The notes under the pieces are model-generated. The model saw only the letters and a list, made by a program, of their open reading frames with translations, made no database searches and was not told where the DNA came from. 64,000 bases of DNA from Leptidea sinapis (Eukaryota; Arthropoda; Insecta; Lepidoptera; Pieridae): assembly GCF_905404315.1 (NCBI RefSeq), contig NC_066294.1, positions 9,883,501 to 9,947,500 on the forward strand, given 5' to 3'. Positions 40,771 to 53,800 of the stretch are shown here, piece after piece (within the stretch, counting starts at the first letter, position 1; each line of letters starts with the position of its first letter). Both the position numbers and the translations under genes were made by a program.

Positions 40771-41114
40771 GTCATTAAATGAATTAATAGGTGATAGGAG
40801 TCTAATTGTTTAAAATTATTCTAATAATTTTACTTAAATAGGCAGATACTTCACACATAAATTTGATTTAATTAATACCTACTTCGATAATAAGTGAACC
40901 TGGTTAAAGCGCCCTCTGTGAGATTATTTTGGTTTTTAGAGTGTTACTGACGATCTTGTTTCGTGAAAGGTGAAAGCTTTAAGTTTAATTGCCTACAAAG
41001 AGAATGTAAATACTTCGTAATAAGAGGCAGGAGGACTGCCTAAGTAAAAATTTAAATGTTTAGTATTAAAGGTTGAGTCATTTGACATAAGTTAGAAATA
41101 GTAATAATTACTGT

Positions 41115-41285
41115 ATCGCGATATACCACGAAGTATATCCGGCTAAGTTTGAAAGCGAACTGATACTTACAACGTAGTGGATTTTGGCTATCTTAACATT
41201 TTTTACAAGATTATAGCTGTCATCTGTCAATCTATCAATGACTGCACGTTTCAAACAATCGAGTGAATCGCATTTTCCTTAGAGA
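41115..41285 (+). repeat. Unclassified repeat family J, copy 1
   Basis: Shares ATTATAGCTGTCATCTGTCA, ATCCGGCTAAGTTTGAAAGC and ACAATCGAGTGAATCGC with 61720-61905. Confidence 0.6.
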
Positions 41286-41837
41286 GTTTCGCTAGGATGC
41301 CACCTATTTTATTCTTCAGCTGTTACTAACAAATCAACGGGTTGATATCAATTACTTTTCGTAGCTTCTCTGCTACGAGTTACGAGCTACGCTATTTCTT
41401 TCTTATGATTTGCATTAGATGTCGCATTTCAGTGAAAATCTTTCAAAAGATCATAAAACACGTTTATCTTGTAATTGAATATTTAAAAAAGAGGCGTACC
41501 TTTAATGATAACTAACAGTAAAACTAAATTGATTTTTAGGAATATTTTTTTGTAAAATATCTTATTTTATCATACTTTTATATTTTTGATAAAAAATCAA
41601 ATATATTATGTTCAAGAGAAACGTTATTACATGTAAAGGTACTGTAGCTTAAAAAGGCTACAAACATGAAGCTAGAACGCTATAAACGTGGGTAGTAAAA
41701 TAATTATGTTTTATTTACACTAAACTATTTTTATCGGATGTTATTTATTGATAGCCTATACAGTTTGAATGTAGGTGATGCGAAAACAACTTTAAATAGG
41801 CTGAGAACCAGGGGCGGCCGTTCATTCATTGACGTGT

Positions 41838-41926
41838 CACGGGGTGCGGAGTGCGGGGGTACAGAACTTAGGGGTAGGGAGTGCGACGGGGTACGGAGGG
41901 GGGGGAGAGTAGGGGGGTTGTTGTAG
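41838..41926 (+). other. G-rich tract with quadruplex potential (intergenic)
   Basis: At least six runs of three or more G within 85 bases on +, including runs of 8 and 6 (GGTACGGAGGGGGGGGAGAG), in otherwise AT-rich DNA. No gene is recognised; the 62-codon frame across it has no similarity I know. Confidence 0.7.
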
Positions 41927-42413
41927 GTTCCAGATCAGTCAGTACCTCTGATGTATCCACAAGAAGAACGTGCAACAACATCTCACTGTCTTCTACCTGA
42001 ATTTTGGTGAATATTAACTTTTGTGCGTGAAAACATTTGCTTGTGAATGAAAAACAGAACATTTAAGTGATTTTTTTTTTTGGTGGTATATTATGATGTT
42101 CAGAATTTGTGGATAAGGTGCGTATTGACAATTCAATCTAATGCGAAATGTTAGAATATCTGTTAATTAACGACATAAAATTTCATATCATGACTTGTAA
42201 AATACGCTGATTATCAAATGATATGCGCGCTTAGTAAGACATGAAGAAATATCTTATTATAATAACAAAACACAGGTAATAAATTTAGCATGGTGAAGAA
42301 TTTAAGCATGTCGGGGATCAGATTGTATTTATAATGACTATCTCACTGGTTTAAAATCCAAAAATAGGGATTTTCTGGATTGACGTCGTAGAAAATTTTC
42401 AGGGTCACATTAT

Positions 42414-42456
42414 ATGGGCGGGAGGGAATTGAGAGGGCGGGCGTGGGCACTCGCGC
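42414..42456 (+). other. Second G-rich tract (intergenic)
   Basis: Runs of GGG in GGGCGGGAGGGAATTGAGAG followed by GGCGGGCGTGGGC, about 500 bases from the first tract. Confidence 0.65.
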
Positions 42457-45199
42457 AGCCTCCATCACTCCCAAGTCGTATTGATCGCCCATCTTTCTAT
42501 GCTTCATAATTGTACATTTTGAAAACTTTTTAAAATGAATGGAACTATAGACAAACATACAATGAAATGAATTTAATGATACGACCAGAACTGCAAATAG
42601 TTATTCAAGATTTTTTATATTTTATTAATAAACATTTTTTTTGTTACGTATATAAGTACTGTTTTAAAGAAGCATCCATTTCTTATTTAGCTTGCGAAGG
42701 TATAATGATACTAAGATGGTGAATTAAAAAAGTGAAAATAAAATAACCAATGAACGCTTGCATAATTTGTTTAACAATGGCCATAACAACCGAAAATAAA
42801 GGATAAAATAAAATATTTGCGGTACGGAGGAAAAACTGTCTATCATAAAATATATTATAGACACTGAACGTAGTGTTTAAATTCTCTGTGATCGACACTA
42901 GCTGACCGCTCATTGACAGAATTATTATTATTGCGAATATATAGGTATTTCTCAATCAAAAAATATAGATTATGTCCTAAAACCTCCGAAACACGCTGCA
43001 TCTTATGACATAAGTATCATTCCGATCGATAGTAGTTTTCTCAGTATAGCCGAACAAAAAACCGGCTCTCCATTAGCTAGTATAGATTTTTAGGAACATG
43101 CATAATATTATTATTTTACAATGTTATTTTCTATATTTGGTTTCACAATAAATTTTGTGAATAACCGATAAGTTTAAACATAAGCAGTTGAAAATCTGTA
43201 TAAAGATACTATTAATAAGAATGGAATTTCTATAATAATAGCAGGCCTAATAGTAATAAATATAATAATTAAAAATAGAAAAAAATTCAGCGTGTTTTTT
43301 TTTAAATGAAAAGTTTTTTGATGTACTTTCTTTCGTAGTGTATATTTGCTTTCTGTGCTCGAATGTTTTTAATATCTTGATATGTTTCGAAGAACGGTAG
43401 AAGTAAAGCTGTGTACAGTGCAATCAAACTGCTCTTTCAAATCCACCTTGAAAACAAATCAAATATTAAAAGTTGCTATAGATAGAAAAAAAAAGAAATA
43501 AAATACATGGAATTTATACATTTTGTTTGGAATGCAAGTGGAATAAAAACAGATCTTAATTAGTATTCATTTATTCATATTTAATAACTTTTTTAGTTCA
43601 CTGAAGGTTTTTCTGGTGAAAATAGAATACTACAGGGTGTATTAAGCATTGTAATGTACGGCTGTAAGCAATAATTTATGCGTGGTTATTATTTTGTGGT
43701 GGATTGCGCGGATCAGTGCGTCGTGAATGAATTTCTGATCAACAAGTAGGTCTCATATCTTGGCGCATGCGCTTCACGCCCACATACAGCAGAATTGATG
43801 TTTAACAATATGGCTGTTCTATAAAAAGAATCACTATACGTAGCTCATTAGAATTATTCAGTTTCAATTATTGATAATTTTCGCCGAACTAGAGTTCGGT
43901 AGACAGGTTGACAGACACCCGAACTTAACTGAACATACAATAAGGCTGAGACATGAGCATACTTAGACTTGGCGTAAACTTTACTCACGTAAAATTTAAC
44001 TGAGTGTAAGCTAAGCATAATCTCTTATCTGAAGTAAAACTTCTTATGCGCGACTTGGCGGTAACTTAGAATTTTTTTTCTGACGAAAGTAAAGCTCAGT
44101 TAAAAAGTCAATAATTGAAACAATTTTTAAGCCGTTATAATTTTATGGTTTTAAAAAAACATTTCAATATGCTCAGTAATATTTTTTGAAAATCTCCAGG
44201 TGTATACTTTGCTTATTTAATACTACTTTTGTAATAAATATTATTAATGTTATAAGAATTTATCTGACATTTGCGACATTCGTTAAATTGTTTTTGGTTA
44301 CTTCATTCATTATTAGGATAGGCAAAGGTTCGAGCCCATACAGCCATATTCGTTTATATTCAATAACAACGTCATATTAATATGTGCTAATATAACCTTC
44401 AATTTCTTATTATCAATTATTTTATTTGATGAGTGAATATTTTAAAATGTGCGAATGGTATTAATGAATTATAAAAAGAATATAAAATGAAAATAATAAT
44501 CAGTCAAATAAAATGGCGGAATCCGAGGAACATTTTACGAGGAACCTGTAAAAAGTTTAGGTGCTTATTTTCTGATGAATAATAATATCAAAATATAACA
44601 TTATATCATTCTTTGTAAAATATATAAAATCTCACTCACACTTACTTAAATAGATAAAATGCCAACTTTGCTCAAAAGATTATTAAGTTTAACTTCAATC
44701 GCGCGTAAAGATTACACGCACACACTTTTTTATTTTGTTTTATAGTCATTTGACGGCTGCAATTATACTGAGCATTAGATAAGACAGTCAAATACAAAAG
44801 TCAACTTCTCGTTTTAAGTAAAGTCTGTACAAAGTCTAAGATCAGTAATAGAGAGAAAACTTTTGTAACTAATTTCATACTGTCGGAAGTTATTTTATAT
44901 GTAAATATTCAAATTCCAGACTTTGTTTTTGGACTGAATGAGAAATATAAGTAATTTTGAAAAAAGATTGTAAAAAGGTAATGTTTTCACAGCAAAATTT
45001 CTTCCAACAGAAAGATATCATATTATTCAAATCTTTTTCTTTTCCATAACAAATAGAAAACTATTGAACTTTGTTCATCTCTATAATTCTTTTTACATAA
45101 TATTATGTAAAAATAAGTATGGTATTTTATAGTATTGTAAAGTAGTAGTCTATATTGCGATACTTATTATTTAAACATAACTTTAAAAATCATGTTTTG
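42457..45199. other. Intergenic, AT-rich, MITE scraps
   Basis: No gene seen. Family H scraps lie at 43945-44130 and 44760-44860. A GCGCATGCGC palindrome lies near 43762. A 90-codon frame on - (42683-42955) with hydrophobic runs is not recognised. Confidence 0.4.
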
Positions 45200-45460
45200 T
45201 TTATATATTGATCAAATATTTACTTATTTCTTTAATTGAGTTCTATTTTGCGTACTACTACAGAAATTATCTAAATGACTTTGTAAGAGTTCAGCATCTC
45301 TAATACAAACAATCGGGCAGAGTATTTTCATGTCGTCGGCGTATAATATTATTTTGGAGTATCTAAAATTAGAGGTTATATCATTTACGAAAATATTAAA
45401 CAAGAGGGAACCCAGAATGGATCCTTGGGGAACCCCTGAAGGAATAGACATAGTAGTATT
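45200..45460 (-). pseudogene. LINE reverse transcriptase fragment (palm motifs)
   Basis: The - strand frame at 45224-45451 reads SGVPQGSILGSLLFNIFVND followed by KIILYADDMKIL, the B and C motifs of a non-LTR reverse transcriptase with an intact YADD. Both ends are truncated. Confidence 0.85.
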
Positions 45461-46261
45461 AGAATAATATCTAATAGTAAATATACATATAGATTATTCC
45501 TAAGAATAATTCATCTCATTTTTTGTTTTTGTATAACGTTGCCAAGTATTGAAATACAAGACGCCGTATACCTCCTACTTAAAAACCAATCAAGATATAA
45601 AATCAATATATAACAAAAACCCACGTATATACAGATTGACGTCATAGCGTGGGTAGTCAAACTTAATTTGTTTACGAAGATAATTCCATGTATTGAATGA
45701 AATAAAGTACAATCGCCTTAGTAATGCGATATATTTATGCAGAGCCGTGTTTACGATAAGTAGATTACCTACTTGTAATCTGTCTGACACTTAAAGAGTC
45801 TATCTTATTATCTTATAGTGAGTGAAATAAAACAACATTGCTGTACTATTTATGTTCTTCTGTCGTAGATTGTGAGGAAAAATACAAAAATTGTAAATGA
45901 ATAAAACAGAACGATATTAAAACTTGTAGACAACAAACTTACTAATCTAAATACTATATGAGATATAAACAGTTATATTTCGACGGGTATCAGGACATTT
46001 AGAGATCGATGGCAATGAATACCCTGACGAACTTCCAAGAATTTGCGCCAAAAGCACTTAATTTAGGCCTAAAAATTTCTGTGTCCAGCAAAAGTTGGTA
46101 TTTGTACTGAACCTGCACTCCAAGTTTATCAGTACTACAGATTCAAGTGAACAACCAGAAAAAAATGCCTTGCTGGAGTGTAGTTTTTTATAATATATCA
46201 TTTGGATTTGTATTGAGAAGTAATTGAAAATATGAAATGGTATTTTGATAGAGAGTATACT

Positions 46262-46425
46262 GAACGGCTGGATTACTTGGCATTGCGTAGAGACGTTGCT
46301 TAATTGTGTGTCTTCTACCGCATTTATCACGGGAGTGTTCCAAAGAGCTGTTTCACCTGCAACCGAATTTCGCCTTTGCACGACACGCCAAAAAATTGGA
46401 TATTGTCCCCATCATCTGGATATTC
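46262..46425 (+). pseudogene. LINE C-terminal fragment
   Basis: Short copy of the same LINE C-terminus (GTCTTCTACCGCATTTATCA, GTGTTCCAAAGAGCTGTTTC, CATCATCTGGATATTCA), frame-shifted. Confidence 0.6.
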
Positions 46426-47124
46426 AAGTGCCTATGACTATTTCCACTCCAAGAGAGAAGCAAAATAGCTGATATTCTATTCTTAACAAAAATAGCACGT
46501 CACATTGACGCTGCATATCTTCTCCCGAACATAAAGGAGACGGATACTTACATACATTATTGGGCCAAGATGTAAAAGGATGAAATTGGTGTTAATAAAT
46601 AGATTATAAATTTTAAAAGCATCACTGAGAATTTGAGGATTTTTGGCAATCTGAAAGCAGAGTTATAGGAGGTTTTGTAAAATTGAGGTTATGCAATATA
46701 TGGGCAACAATCTATATTAAAACAGCTGATTTTTGAAATGCGATTGTTTTTTGTGATAATGATCGTACAAGTTTAGCAATATCAGAAGTCAAAAATAAAG
46801 AAGGAAAATATCAATAAAACAACGGGAAACACTCAAATGACAAATCGTGTAGGTACGCACTAACGATACAACAAACGAGTGATTGACAATTATTGACATT
46901 CTAGACAATTCTGTAGCTGTCACTGTCAGAACAGATAAAAAATACAGAACGAAATTCAGAATCGACTTTTTCTTCGATCGATTTCTTTTCTTCTCATTCA
47001 ATTCAAGAAGAAAGAATAAACAGTAATAAAAGGTTAGCTTAACCCTTTAAGGGCTCCTTTTATAAGTCTTGTATTTAATTTTAGAAAAAATACCAGAATG
47101 TATACCAGGGGTTGGTGAGCACAT

Positions 47125-47290
47125 CATCATCATCATCAGCCGAAAGACGTCCACTGCTGGACAAAGGCCTCCCCCAAAGATATCCACGACGATCGGTCCT
47201 GCGCTGCCCTCATCCTACGTATTCCGGCGATCTTGACCAGATCGTCGGTCCATCTTGACCACCAACACTGCGTCTTCTTGTCGCTGAGCA
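47125..47290 (-). pseudogene. RTE-type C-terminal remnant upstream of LRP exon 1
   Basis: The reverse complement reads the same RTE C-terminus as 220-357 (SLGEAFVQQWTSFG ending). A short CATCATCATC microsatellite lies at its end. Confidence 0.65.
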
Positions 47291-47742
47291 CAAATTTTAC
47301 TAATATATTAAAGCTTCGCTCATAAAGAAGGTTTACTAAGGTTTAACAGATTATATAAAAGATTATAATGCATGGTTCTTGACTGGTTCTGCGCAGTCAA
47401 TTTAAGATTCAGTCAATTTTGTTATTCTATGATTTAAAAGAATGATAAGAAACATCCAGTTTCTTTATATCATTCTTCTTCTCCCCATATCAAAGCCACT
47501 TTACGAACTGATGTATCTTCGTAACGTTTACCAAGTGTTAATGCAATATGTTAAGCTATTGATAAATTAATATATTTCTATTTTTTCTACTGTTTTCTTA
47601 TTTGTTTATGATATTGACAGATAAAGTTGCAGTTGCGTTCGATAGAAGCGCCATGCGAACTTCCCAGGGGGTGGGCTGCCGTGCTGAAGACTTGCATGAC
47701 CAAGTCACCTAAATTGAGTACTCTCTCGCCATTACGAATGTG

Positions 47743-47806
47743 ATGAACCTCAGCATGAATCTGAAATTGATACAATACTTCCTTGTCGTTTTTATTTCAC
47801 ACTGTG
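47743..47806 (+). CDS. Lrp4: LRP exon 1: probable signal peptide
   Basis: ATG 47743 (alternative in-frame ATG at 47755) encodes MNLSMNLKLIQYFLVVFISHC, a signal peptide, and ends TGT G|gtaagt in phase 1, matching exon 2. This assignment rests on phase and hydrophobicity only. An opposing 62-codon open frame on the - strand (47587-47775) is not recognised and is treated as chance. Confidence 0.5.
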
Positions 47807-50800
47807 GTAAGTATTCTTATTTTATTTTTAAATCATGTATAATCTTAAGCTCCGCACTAACGCACGTTCACAAATACCTAGGCCGAGGAATATCATCATC
47901 ATCACATTTCAGCCGGAAGACGTCCACTGCTGGACAAAGGCCTCTCCCAAAGATCGCCATGACGATCGGTCCTGCGCTGCCCTCATCCAACCTACTCCGG
48001 CGATCTTGACCAGATCGTCAGTCCATTCTTATGGGGGGCCTACCAAAACTATGTCTTCCGGTACGTGGTCGCCATTCGAGGACCTTACTGCCCCAACGGC
48101 CATCTGTCCGCCGAGCTATATACCATGCCCACTTCACTTTTGCAATCATTTGGGCTATGTTGGTGACTTTGGTTCTCCTACAGATCTCGTCATTTTTGAT
48201 ACGATCTCGCAGGGAATATGGAATTTGAGCATTGGTCTTTATTTATATATCTCTCCAAGGATACGTTTTTTTTTATTTTGCAGCGATTGAGATCAAAGCT
48301 TTTTGTCTAACTAATTAATTTACTATATAAAACAGTGCAATCTGAATCTCACTGTTTTTTTTTGGAACATCCACAATTTTAGAACATTTATCTATTTGTT
48401 TCGTTAATACTGACACACAAGCTGAAAGTAGTGTTTGGCGTTCCCATAGAAAAAATCTTTTTGATGATTACTAACATACTTGATACTACTACCACTTCTG
48501 AAATAAATGGCGCTCTGAGAGAGAATAAACAGCACAAGAATATCTCCCAACATTCTTTTTTTGCGCTCTTTTTAATAAAATATACATTATAGTACTGTCA
48601 TTGTTATTGCTATAAAATAATCATAATCTAGTCCCAGGCTCTCCGATCACTTAGATGTTCAGTTGTGGAGCAGTTACATTTTTAAGAAAACATTTAAATT
48701 TATTTATAGTTAATGCCTGGACAGTGGCTGGGACTGCGAATTTATTATAAAAGTGAATACATTTACCCTTAAAGCTATTATGTATCTTATGAAGCCTACT
48801 AGGATTAGTTACAAGCAATCCCTTATTTCTAGTGTTATAATAATGAAAATCACTATTATGATTTGTTTTGTTTGATTAACCTATCCAAATAATGAAGATT
48901 ATTTCGCTTTTGATCAGCTTATGGAGATGATGCGTTCATATTGCCGAACCAGCGCTTTGCCAACGGCTCAGCAGAACCTGACACTAGGTCCGTCGGCCGA
49001 GTGCCTCCGTACCAGCCACCTGCAATCGGCATATCCGGGCCTATTCAAGTACCAGGGTTCAGACCACATAGCCCATACACTAGAGTTGATGCATGGCATC
49101 GTAAGTATACAGTCTCATATTAGCATTTAGATTTAGCTATAGCTATACATATAAGTAACAATAATCGTATCAAAATAAATGATCCCTACTTTTTGTTTCA
49201 TTATAGACAACCTGTATAGCCGAGTGGTTAGCGATCCTACCTACTAAGCTAGAGGGCCCGGGTTCGAATCCCGGTAGATGCGAGCATTTATATGATGAAT
49301 ATAGATGTTTGTTTCCGAGTCCAGGATGTTTAAATGTATTTATGTATGTTTATATGAATATATGTATGTTTAAGTAAGTATATTGTTTTAAATATATCAT
49401 TGTCTTGTAACCCATAACACAGGCTATATATGCTTAACTTGGGGCAAGATAATTTGTGTAAAAAAAAACTGTGTGTCAATACACAGTACATAGTCTATTA
49501 TTATTAAACAATCTTTTACAAAAGAAAGTATACTAAATTATAACAGTAACCAAAACTTATTTGATTATTAGTTTGATTAAAATAAGCGGAAATCGATGAA
49601 TGATTTATGCGAAATGCGGATTGATAACGTATTAGGCATGGTGCTGAACGCATTTTTAGATGCGTGACAGCCATTGACCTGTATTAATACCACTGGACAG
49701 GCTGTTCCATATGTTTGACAGATTTTTTTTTGTGCCTATTTGAAGCGCCACTCGCCAGCGTTCAGAGAACTAATTTTGAAGTATAATACAAATGGCAGCA
49801 AAGGAACGTACAATACTCTGGTTTTTTTTGCATTTTGAATAAATTTTGATAGTTTTCCGTGTTATTTATACTGCAAGAATCAACGTAATAAAGTAAACAT
49901 TTTTTTTTGTAAATAGTTTCCCACCACATAGCAATGTTTAGTGCCATAGACTCTCGCTACATGGCCAACAGCACCAAAATAGCGAATATCAAACTGGCAC
50001 AAAAGCACTTTGACAGCCGCCAGTCCAGTTGTATATAGTAGAGGCACTGTAGATACATATGTCTACTATGGTAGAGGTCAGTAGTGACACCAGACAGTGT
50101 ATTATACGGGAATATTAAAACGACGAACAACAACTGTTGTGATGACGCAAAGAATTCTTGATCTCCTTTTTGTTCCCTCCTTCCCCCTTAGGCCACAGCT
50201 TCAGGTCCAGGAAGGTCTACATATGTTCTGTCGGGACGCGAACAACAAAAGAGTTAAAGTCTACTGCGTGACGCGTCATGTCCACTAAGTACTGAACAAT
50301 GTCGGAGGCCTTGGTGGTGTAGTGAAAGCGAGAGACGTAGATATACGGCGCTGGGACTACGGGACGCAGGAGCTGGTTCTGTCCTATCGGTGCCGTACCA
50401 CATTCATTACGACCAGGAGGCCTCCTCTTCTTCCGCTCCACCTTAATAAAGCCACCCTTGTCGGTCTGACTCTTAAACACAGTTCTACAAACGGGTTCGT
50501 TGCGGGCGTGCCTGCTTCCACATTGTGTCCTCTTGTTTATAAATACGGACTTTGACTCAACTCGCTAGATAAGTCTGAGCAAAGTCTAAGCTCGCTGTAC
50601 AGAACTTAGCCTTAGTCTGTTTGAGATAGCGGTCTTAAATTGGCGGGCGATTCGAATATAGAACACATTCTTTTCATTAGAGCTCTATTAATCACCAAAA
50701 CAAAATATGGCGATAGCATCTCAAGGAACAAATTCCAATGTCTTATGTTCTTTTGTGTTTCTTTTTGAAGTTATACTTTATCTTTAGGCGCATTATGAAA

Positions 50801-53800
50801 AAATGATGAGAGCGAAATTTTAAGATCCACGCACATCACTATAATACAAAAATAACAGGGCTACCTACCGTTAACATTCGTTACCTTTTTTTGGTTTCTT
50901 CGTCTATTATTAGGATAGGCAAAGGGTTCAAGCCCGTACAGCCGTATTCGTTTTTTAATAATTAATTGTCAAAGCCATCGTTGCAAGATTTTTACAAAAT
51001 AGTTCTTTCTTCAAACGTAGAATAGCACGAGGAATAATTTAATGGATTATAATTTTAAGGATTTTTGCTTTGTTAGGCCGATGAAGTATAACTTCTTGCG
51101 TGAATACATAAGTTCACACACACCTTTTTTAAATTAACTAACAGAACCAAACTTAATAAACCTTAACCTAAGTTAAACATTGCGTTAAGCGTCACAAGTC
51201 GGTTTTCGTTGATTAATTTTTTCAAATCACTAGCTGGTTTGACAAAATGGCTGCTACATATTCGTTTATTTGCAGCAAACGGGCGCATTTACATAAATCC
51301 AAGAGAATCCTACGTAGTGGCTGATGACATAGACGACGGCCATGACGACGGAGGTTGCCATCTTCCGTGCTCCAAAGAATTCTTCTCGTGCCAGGTACAT
51401 TTTATGATAAATAAATTTATACGGTTTAATGCATGTATTCGATTAATATTTGAGAATATTTATTATCTCAAAAAGAAATTCACTTACTGAAATACATAAA
51501 CTAACATGATACTCATATTGAGCGACAAATCGTAGTGTATATACCTATAATATTAGTTGTAATATTTAAAACTACAATAATAACCTATTTACAAACTGAC
51601 AATAAATACTAATTAGGTAGATACATTTTAAAGTGATATCCCTCAGTTCTGGGATAGTTCTGGGATAAATAATATCAACAATTGTTTAACCTCAATTGTT
51701 TAGATTATAAAAAGCGATATCTCACAAGTCAATTTCCTAATATGCAATTATTGGGGTTGAGCAGATAATCGACTGTCAAGTAGATCCTGTAGATGAAGCC
51801 ACAACCTGAGAGTTGAACAAGACATACCAATATTTACGATCTATGCCTCACTTGAACGGTTGGCTCATTTGTTAAGAGTGCTCAGAAGGAACCCGAGAGG
51901 CGCGGGTTCAAGTCTCGCATCGTTCATAAATTTTAGTTACAAATTTGAATAGTGGAAAGTGCTAACCGAATCAGAAGATTGGAATACAGCAAAGGGTTAA
52001 CTAAAATTAAAAATGTAACTTTTACGCAAAAATCTAATGTAAAAACAGTGACGCGTCACGTTAATCCTCTAAAAGTGTTTTATTTAAATTGTATGGAAAA
52101 TTTGACAATCATACTTCACAACTGTGTTCCTATTTCATTCAGATACTTTTCAATCCCATTTAATGGTAACTGTTATACAGACGTCCTGCAAGTGCATAGA
52201 GTTGGAGAAACGTTGCGATGGAGTAGTGGACTGTATCGACGCTGAAGACGAAGCCGGCTGCAGGAAGGCTTGCGATGAACAGGACAACCGGACGCTGTGT
52301 CATGGCACCAACGTATGCATAGCGTTCGACTGGCTTTGCGATGGCGACAACGATTGTGGAGACTTCTCCGACGAGACACATTGCGGTATGTGTCCACACC
52401 TTGTAGCAGAATAACTAAATATATCTGCAATGTACTGCCAACACTCCTATTTTGACGCCAAACAGCCGTGTGTACCATAATGGTATTCACTCCATGTTCA
52501 GGTTTTATCACCTGCAACGATTTCAGACATAGCATTTCAAACCATTAATCCAAACGAATTGGTTTCTGATTTTCTATAAATTTATGCTTATATATGCATT
52601 TGTTGCAAAGCATTCTGGAGCCTTTATCTTCGTATGCATTTCGCGATCGATTACTGTTTTTATACGTGACCTATTCTTTTGTCCAAACAAATCAAATCTG
52701 TTGATATGTCACTATGTAGAAGATCTTTTCGCAAATTTTTAATGAGATTGCTTATATTGTTACTCGACTACTAATCATTAAAAATTTGACAGTTAATTAT
52801 CAGAGAGGTTGTTTACTTTGTTACTCTACTACTAATCGTCGAAATTATACCAATGAGAAGAAAGAATGTTTTGTTCAATAACTGTATGTTTTAGGACTAG
52901 AAGTAAATTGCACTGAGGAGCAATTTCAGTGTAACAACGGCCTGTGCATACAGAAGGAGTGGCTGTGTGATGGTGACAACGATTGTCGAGACGGTTCTGA
53001 CGAGATCAACTGCCCTAAAGGAAAGTAAGTACAATTTAAATCTTTTATAATCCCCGCGCGTTGACAGGCGACCAGGCGTCCATATATCAACGCCAGACGT
53101 TAGAGCTATACACATGTAGGGTTACATTTAAGCTGCATTTAGTGTTCGAGCGAAGGTCAGCGCTGACGTCGGTCAAGCGTAGCCATAACAATGAAAACAT
53201 AATTATTATGGTCGCGTTCAGTCCAGCGCTGATGAATTGCTACGCGCGTACAGCTACGTTGCGCTGACGAGAATCGGCGGTCGAGCTCGTTGGTCCGGCG
53301 TACGTCGGTCCGGTGACGCATACTTATATGCGTATAAATAGTTCAATGCGACACTGACCTAGTGAGGGAAAATTTCGTGTTCTGACAATTTCGAATATAT
53401 TGTGTAAATTTCTCCCGCTCTATAATAATTGGGTAAACATGATATTTTCTTCGTCATTTATTATTACATCTTAGATGTCAGGGTTGTTTTTATGGAAAAA
53501 CTTTGTCCTCCACAAACGAGCGTACGGGTGACATGGTGTTAATGGATCACCGCCGCCCACATTCTCTTGCAGCTCCCAGAGAAATAACAGGAGCGTTGCT
53601 GTTGACAGGGTGACGGGCGCAGACGATTATATCAGGGTGGTCCCACAGTACGCTACGGTTTAGCTCGTACCAATCGTGATACCAACGTTTTAGTCATGAA
53701 AAAAAACCTTAAAATGGTATTACACAGTTTTACTTATGAAGGATCAAAACAAGTAATTTTATCTTTTACAAATTGGTATCATGAAAGTGAAACTAAGAAA

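Noticed and set aside
47587..47775. Coding frame on the - strand opposite LRP exon 1
   Set aside because: Unrecognised and without an ATG-proximal context I trust. It does lower confidence in exon 1, which is why that exon is scored 0.5.
47835..48290. 151-codon + strand frame
   Set aside because: Antisense shadow of an RTE-type C-terminal remnant.
49210..49285. tRNA gene
   Set aside because: A and B boxes are good, but the acceptor stem pairs poorly and the same head plus a 200-bp body recurs elsewhere, so it is a SINE head.
50097..50288. Possible extra LRP exon (frame reading LQVQEGLHMFCRDANNK)
   Set aside because: The opposite strand carries a recognisable retroelement ORF1-like frame over the same bases, and LRP exons 2 and 3 already join in phase without it.
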